NCBI GenBank assembly: GCA_026398275.1
Contig: JAPLTF010000026.1
Location: forward strand, 48,721-112,720
Source: Verrucomicrobiota bacterium
GTDB taxonomy: Bacteria; Verrucomicrobiota; Verrucomicrobiia; Chthoniobacterales; Terrimicrobiaceae
Length of the DNA stretch: 64,000 nt
Reading direction: 5' to 3'
Shown here: in pieces, positions 59,659-64,000 of the stretch
Layout of the letters: every line of letters begins with the position of its first letter
Numbering within the stretch: the stretch's first letter is position 1
The notes under the pieces: model-generated
Told to the model about the DNA's origin: nothing
Seen by the model: the letters and a program-made list of their open reading frames with translations, nothing else
The model's database searches: none
Translations under genes and position numbers: made by a program

Positions 59659-61869
59659 ATGGAACCAACAACGCCCTCCCTGCAAACCCTGCCATCCGAC
59701 GAGCTCCGCGCGATTCTTTGGAGGTTTTCCGAACGGTATGATCTTTCGATGCTGGTGCAATCGGTGCGGGCGGTGGCCCGTGGTCCGGTCGCCCGGCTCG
59801 TGGCCAACGGTGCCCGCAATACCCACGAGTGGACGGATGAAAAAAATGCCCTGCTGGACGTGTTCGACAGCTCGGGGATCACGTCCGTTTTTCTGGAGCC
59901 GGAATTCGGGGGGTTCATTGAAGGCCCGAAGAATCTGACGCTGGCGCTGGTGGCGTTCGAGCTGTCCTGGGTGGACGCGGGCGCGGCGACGTTCAGCCTG
60001 GCTGGCAACCTCGGTCTCGCACCGATCCATGAGCGCGGAACTCCCGAGCAGCGCGCGCACTACATGTCGCTGGCGGCTCCGGCCGAAGGACGCGCGCCGA
60101 TCCGGGCGGCCTTTGCGCTCACCGAGCCGATCCCGTTTGTTGGCGTCGAGACCGGGCTGCTTGGCGGCAAGCTGCGCGTCGTGTCCTGGAAGGACGGCGA
60201 GGAGCCGGTCCTTCATGTGGACAAGCGCGGGCGGTTCATCACGAACATGGGGTTTGCCAATGTCGTGACCGCTGCGGTGGACTCCGCCGACGAGCGGATC
60301 AAGGGAAGCTGCCTCGTGATTTTGGAGAAGGGCGACCAGGGGATCTGGGATCGAGGGATTCCGACACGCAAGCTCGTCCACCAGCTTTCATCCACGCGCG
60401 ATCCGGTCTTCAGCCTGCAGGTTCCCGCCAGCCGGATTGTTGGCGGCTATACGGTCAAAGACGGGGTGATCATTCCGAATTACAGCCACGGAGAGGTCAT
60501 CGAAGCGGTGTTCCGCCGCACGCGCGTCACGGTTGGCTTGATGACATCGGCCAAGCTGCTCTCAGCCGTCGAGCCGATCATCCGCTATCAGCGTGCAAGA
60601 TTCCGCGGCGGCGAAGCCGGGCAGCCCGGGTCGCCCCGCTTCGACCTCGGTTTGCAGACCAAACAGGATGTCCTCCATCGGCTGGTCGACGTGTGGGCGA
60701 CGGGCGAAGCCAGTGCGGCCCTCGGGTTCGAGGCGGCCAGAATGTTCGACACCCTGGATCCGCTCGAAAAGGAAAAGGACCGGATTTTTGCAGAGCGGAA
60801 ACTTGTTGGACGCAATGCCTTCAAGGAAATGTCCAAGCTGGGTGATCAGGCGATCGAATTTCTTGCCCTCTCCCGCGAAACCGCGCCGGACGAGGCCAAA
60901 CTTGCCGCCCTCCGCGATGACCCGCTCGTGCAGTTCGCGCTGCTCGACGCGCTGGCGAATGTCTATTGTCCCGCCTGCAAACTTTGGAACACCGGCCACG
61001 GCGCAAACATGATGCGCGAGGCCGTGAGCCTGATGGGCGGCTACGGGGTCACGGAGGATTGTCCGGGATTCCTCGGCCACAAGTGGATGGATGCCCAGCT
61101 CGAGGCAACCTACGAGGGGCCGGAAGCGGTCCAGCGACGCCAGATGTCGCTCACGATGACGAACCCGGTCTTCCTGGCCCAGTTCGAAAACTGGATCAAA
61201 GACCTGCGGAACACCGCGTCCGACCGGCCGGAATCCGGCGCCTGCCTGCTCGCTTCGGCGATGCAGCTCTGGCTCTGGACGCTGCGCCATTTGCAAGCGG
61301 CGACCGATGCCAACGGTCAAAAACTTTACCAGAGCAACCGCCAGGGAGTCACATTCCCGCTGGCCGATGCGCTCTGCTGGCTGCTCGCCTCGCGGCAGCA
61401 GATCCTCGACGTGATCAACCTCGAGGCATCCGCAGACGCCAACCCCGCAGTCGCCGAGGAACTTCCGGGCGTCCTGTCGTTCCTCACCTCGCTCTGCCAT
61501 GTGCAGGCCGCGCGTGCGGCCGGCGAAATCTCGCGCATCTGCGCCGACCTTGTCTTCGGATACAACGCCCATCCCGAATGGACGGACGAAGCCTGCGCCG
61601 CCTGCTACGGAGCCTCCGAACTCGACGAGCTCGAAGGGATCATCCCCGGCATCGCCAGCGCCGCCCGCGCAACCGGAACCGTCCGCGAAGACTCGCAGAA
61701 GCATCCCGTCAAAGCCGGCCCATGTCCGGAGGTGTCGGCCCTGCAGCCGTTCCTCCGCCTGAACGGCAAACTGAACAGCTGCCTCACCGGATCACGCCTT
61801 GCCAAAGACCGCGCCGCAATCGCGCTGTCGCAGGTCATGATCCCCGAGGCGCTCGACTACCCGCAGTAA
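59659..61869 (+). CDS. acyl-CoA dehydrogenase-family protein, long form
   Basis: 736 residues against the usual ~380 for the core family. The N-terminal half follows the ACAD fold: LDVFDSSGITSVFLEPEFGG, AAFALTEPIPF (flavin-binding loop), LVHQLSSTRDPVFSLQVPASR. The C-terminal all-alpha domain includes YCPACKLWNTGHGANMMREA and SLMGGYGVTEDCPGFLGHKW with EATYEGPEAVQRRQM, where the Glu would be the base. A ~200-residue extra C-terminal helical region follows, as in very-long-chain or FadE-like forms. It may start beta-oxidation of fatty acids or oxidise another thioester. No partner genes are nearby. Confidence 0.86.
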   Translation: MEPTTPSLQTLPSDELRAILWRFSERYDLSMLVQSVRAVARGPVARLVANGARNTHEWTDEKNALLDVFDSSGITSVFLEPEFGGFIEGPKNLTLALVAFELSWVDAGAATFSLAGNLGLAPIHERGTPEQRAHYMSLAAPAEGRAPIRAAFALTEPIPFVGVETGLLGGKLRVVSWKDGEEPVLHVDKRGRFITNMGFANVVTAAVDSADERIKGSCLVILEKGDQGIWDRGIPTRKLVHQLSSTRDPVFSLQVPASRIVGGYTVKDGVIIPNYSHGEVIEAVFRRTRVTVGLMTSAKLLSAVEPIIRYQRARFRGGEAGQPGSPRFDLGLQTKQDVLHRLVDVWATGEASAALGFEAARMFDTLDPLEKEKDRIFAERKLVGRNAFKEMSKLGDQAIEFLALSRETAPDEAKLAALRDDPLVQFALLDALANVYCPACKLWNTGHGANMMREAVSLMGGYGVTEDCPGFLGHKWMDAQLEATYEGPEAVQRRQMSLTMTNPVFLAQFENWIKDLRNTASDRPESGACLLASAMQLWLWTLRHLQAATDANGQKLYQSNRQGVTFPLADALCWLLASRQQILDVINLEASADANPAVAEELPGVLSFLTSLCHVQAARAAGEISRICADLVFGYNAHPEWTDEACAACYGASELDELEGIIPGIASAARATGTVREDSQKHPVKAGPCPEVSALQPFLRLNGKLNSCLTGSRLAKDRAAIALSQVMIPEALDYPQ

Positions 61870-61888
61870 CTCGACCCGTCCCAGCCCC

Positions 61889-63250
61889 CTAATTTTTCAT
61901 TCCCTGGATCGGGGCCGGGATTCTGCCGCCCCGGTCGATGAACTCCTTGGAGCTGAGTTTGCTCACAGGGATCACCGGAGCTTCCCCCAGAAGACCGCCG
62001 AAGTGCGCGGTGTCCCCGACGGTTTTGCCCGGCACCGGAATGATCCTCACCGCCGTGGTCTTGTTGTTGATGACTCCGATGGCGGCCTCGTCGGCGATAA
62101 TGGCTGAAATGGTCTCGGCCGGCGTCTCCCCCGGGATCGCGACCATGTCCAGTCCGACCGAGCAGACGGAGGTCATCGCCTCCAGTTTATCCAGGGAGAG
62201 GACGCCCTCCCGGGCGGCCCGGATCATCCCTTGATCTTCGCTGACCGGGATGAAAGCTCCGGAGAGCCCGCCGACATAGGACGAGGCGAATGCGCCCCCC
62301 TTTTTCATGGCGTCGTTCAGCAGCGCGAGCGCCGCTGTGCTGCCGGGGGCACCGACCCGTTCGATTCCCATCGCCTCAAGGATTTCAGCCACCGAATCGC
62401 CGACGGCCGGGGTCGGGGCGAGGGACACATCGAGGATGCCGAACTCGACGTTCAGGCGTTTGGAAATCTCGCGGCCCACCAGCTCCCCCATCCGGGTGAT
62501 TTTGAATCCCACCTTTTTAATGATCGCCGCGATCTCACCCAGATTTTTTCCCCTGGCGTCCGCGACGGCAGCGCGAACCACGCCGGGGCCGCTGACGCCG
62601 ATGTTGACGACGCACTCGGGCTCGCCGACTCCGTGGAAGGCGCCGGCCATGAAAGGATTGTCATCCACCGCGTTGGCGAAGACCACCAGCTTGGCGCAGC
62701 CCAAGCCATCGCGATCAGACGTGAGCCGGGCGGTTTCCTTGATGACCTGGCCCATGATTTTCACGGCGTCCATGTTAATCCCGGCGCGCGTCGAGGCGAC
62801 GTTCACCGACGAGCAGACCCGTTCCGTGCGGGAGAGCGCCTCGGGAATGGCTTCGATCAGGGCCCGGTCCTGATGGGTGAATCCCTTCTGCACCAGCGCG
62901 CTGAAGCCGCCGATAAAATTCACCCCGACGCGCCTGGCTGCCTCATCCAGGCAATCCGCGATATGGACAAACCCCGCCTTGTCGCCTCCCGCCACCACTT
63001 GCGAAATGGGGGTGATGGAAATTCGCGTGTTGATGATCGGGATGCCGTAATCCATCTCGATTCCGCGGGCGGTAGCGCCGAGTTTCCCGGCCAGCCGCTC
63101 GATTTTTGCGAGGATGTTTTTCCCCGCCACCCCGACATCGGGATGGGAGCAGTCGAGGAGGGAGATTCCCATGGTCACGGTGCGGACATCCAGGCATTCC
63201 CGCTCGATCATCTCGATCGTTTCTAAAATCTCGTCCGACGAAATGGTCAT
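61889..63250 (-). CDS. PFL-family protein (UPF0210/DUF711)
   Basis: 453 residues, the standard length. [48 protein letters not shown], [17 protein letters not shown] [14 protein letters not shown], and [20 protein letters not shown] are typical. The family shares a fold with pyruvate-formate-lyase-like glycyl enzymes but lacks a radical Gly loop, and no activity is established. It is adjacent to an ACT-domain gene on the same strand, a pairing that recurs across bacteria and suggests an amino-acid-regulated function. Confidence 0.9.
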   Translation of the reverse strand: MTISSDEILETIEMIERECLDVRTVTMGISLLDCSHPDVGVAGKNILAKIERLAGKLGATARGIEMDYGIPIINTRISITPISQVVAGGDKAGFVHIADCLDEAARRVGVNFIGGFSALVQKGFTHQDRALIEAIPEALSRTERVCSSVNVASTRAGINMDAVKIMGQVIKETARLTSDRDGLGCAKLVVFANAVDDNPFMAGAFHGVGEPECVVNIGVSGPGVVRAAVADARGKNLGEIAAIIKKVGFKITRMGELVGREISKRLNVEFGILDVSLAPTPAVGDSVAEILEAMGIERVGAPGSTAALALLNDAMKKGGAFASSYVGGLSGAFIPVSEDQGMIRAAREGVLSLDKLEAMTSVCSVGLDMVAIPGETPAETISAIIADEAAIGVINNKTTAVRIIPVPGKTVGDTAHFGGLLGEAPVIPVSKLSSKEFIDRGGRIPAPIQGMKN

Positions 63251-63305
63251 AAAATTGGTTGTTTGAACTTCGCGAGGTCCGGCGTGCGGCGCTCCCGGAA
63301 CGGGA

Positions 63306-63587
63306 TCAAATCCGGTGCATAAACTTGAAAATATCCTCGTGCTGGGCGTGGATTTTCAGCCCGAGCTCCGCGCCTTTTTCCTCGAGCAACCGCTTGAGTT
63401 CGGCGAAATCAACCGCCGTCTTTTTCATGTCCGTCAGCATGGTCATGGCGAAGATGTCGCCGCCCATGACTTTTTGGTTGATGTCGAGAATGTTGGCGTT
63501 CTGCCTGGCCAGCAGCGTGGCCACGTCCGCCACAATTCCAATCCGATCCGGCCCGATCACTGTAACGACAACCCTTGATTCACTCAT
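63306..63587 (-). CDS. ACT-domain protein (UPF0237 type)
   Basis: 93 residues from [22 protein letters not shown] single ACT domain ([41 protein letters not shown]) with a helical end. Small stand-alone ACT proteins of this group bind amino acids or similar ligands and are usually encoded next to a PFL/UPF0210 gene, as here (55-base gap). Upstream in-frame starts would lie in the untranslated region with no ribosome signal. Confidence 0.9.
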   Translation of the reverse strand: MSESRVVVTVIGPDRIGIVADVATLLARQNANILDINQKVMGGDIFAMTMLTDMKKTAVDFAELKRLLEEKGAELGLKIHAQHEDIFKFMHRI

Positions 63588-63815
63588 AAGATTGACCCGT
63601 TGAGAAAAGGATTGGGATTCCAGCTGGTTTTCACCGGGCGATCTTGGGAACCGCGTCACATCCGGTCAAGGGGATTGTTGCGCCTTTGCAGGCGGCGGGT
63701 CTCCGAAAGTTGCATGCTCCATTCGACGCGGCTTCGCCGCCCATGGTTTTCCCATCGCGCTCGGAGATCGCGATTCACCTTCCGCGCGATTGGCGAAGCC
63801 GATCGAATGGGGGAA

Positions 63816-63893
63816 GTAACAGTTTAGCCCGACAGGTTCAGCTTCGGCGCGAGAATCGTGTAACAGTTTAGCCCGACAGGTTCAGCTTCGGCG
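63816..63893. repeat. 34-bp direct repeat, two copies with 10-bp spacing
   Basis: GTAACAGTTTAGCCCGACAG and the following 14 bases occur identically at 63816-63849 and 63860-63893. The second copy contains the stop codon and last seven sense codons of the gene at 63868; the first is an extra copy of the same gene end. Confidence 0.85.
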
Positions 63894-64000
63894 TGGAGGC
63901 GAAAATGACATCCTGGGCGTGGATTGGGGAGGAGCGGAAGAGGGAACGGAACAAGTCGATGACTTTTGCTCCCTGGAGGGCGGCGGTCTGGGCGAGGGAG
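63868..64000 (-). CDS. 3' end of an unrecognised gene, cut by window
   Basis: Forty-three codons ending in LAQTAALQGAKVIDLFRSLF, SSPIHAQDVIFAS and TPKLNLSG before TAA. No family can be named from so short a piece. The duplicated 3' end directly after the stop resembles the outer end of a transposon or other mobile unit, so a transposase is one possibility. The 280 bases between it and the ACT-domain gene hold no supported gene. Confidence 0.5.
   Translation of the reverse strand, partial: SLAQTAALQGAKVIDLFRSLFRSSPIHAQDVIFASTPKLNLSG

Noticed and set aside
63588..63815. Short frames between the ACT gene and the right-hand repeat
   Set aside because: A possible 29-codon minus-strand frame (MGKPWAAKPRRMEHATFGD) has no ribosome site and overlaps a GCGGC-TTC-GCCGC hairpin; not enough to call a gene.
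63816..63893. CRISPR-like direct repeats
   Set aside because: Only two units and a 10-base spacer; one unit contains the stop codon of a gene. No cas gene in the window.

Overview
This is a GC-rich chromosomal window with densely packed genes and no rRNA operon, prophage, complete insertion sequence or CRISPR array. Three things point to a member of the Verrucomicrobiota (PVC superphylum): a 51-residue protein at 11719 that matches the small basic protein restricted to Chlamydiae and Verrucomicrobia, a secreted glycosidase ending in the DPDGDGIPNLMEYALGL-type calcium-binding tail common in that phylum, and many short hairpin repeats between genes. I cannot name a genus.

Layout. 1-2.6 kb: a DUF3300 protein cut by the window edge and a YheT-like hydrolase. 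2.8-6.3 kb: rfbF-rfbG-rfbH, the CDP-glucose branch that makes CDP-3,6-dideoxyhexose precursors for surface polysaccharide. 6.3-9.4 kb (minus): a pyr operon (small gene, pyrR, pyrB, pyrC). 9.5-13.6 kb: a HAD phosphatase, infC (apparent AUU start), a lipoprotein, the PVC small basic protein, a pseudouridine synthase, ridA and mscL. 13.6-18.4 kb (minus): a Uma2-fold protein and a complete arsenic operon arsR-arsD-arsA-acr3-arsC, its first four genes coupled by 4-base overlaps. 18.4-26.7 kb: carbohydrate use, with a secreted GH51-like arabinofuranosidase, an amino-sugar operon (ROK protein, PIG-L deacetylase, NagB) with a divergent regulator, and a second ROK kinase. 26.9-32.7 kb: a 1198-residue TerB/FHA-like/ABC transporter fusion coupled to uvrB.

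32.8-39.8 kb: secreted proteins, a PhoBR-like two-component system, exonuclease III, another EEP nuclease, phosphoglycerate mutase and a heptosyltransferase-like protein. 39.8-43.7 kb: glgX, a DksA-like protein, rpmG, rpsR and a DoxX protein. 43.8-52.2 kb: an FAD monooxygenase, a secreted hydrolase, the coupled set GT9-ruvC-lipB, and the opposing set CPBP protease-nadE-pdxA, then another DoxX protein. 52.5-64 kb: tRNA-Gly(TCC), a GH63-like glucosidase, a VapBC module, an SNF2 helicase, a long acyl-CoA dehydrogenase, a PFL/UPF0210 protein with an ACT-domain partner, and the truncated 3' end of an unknown gene with a duplicated 34-base tail.

The main non-genic signal is a set of REP/REPIN-like hairpins starting with GTAG or GGAG. 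Some occur as inverted pairs with matching loops and divergent, base-paired stems. Two GGAG-type copies lie inside genes (the linker of arsA and the 3' end of the pseudouridine synthase gene). Unusual in-frame insertions also occur in RfbH and UvrB. No REP-associated tyrosine transposase is present in the window, so what spreads these elements must lie elsewhere.
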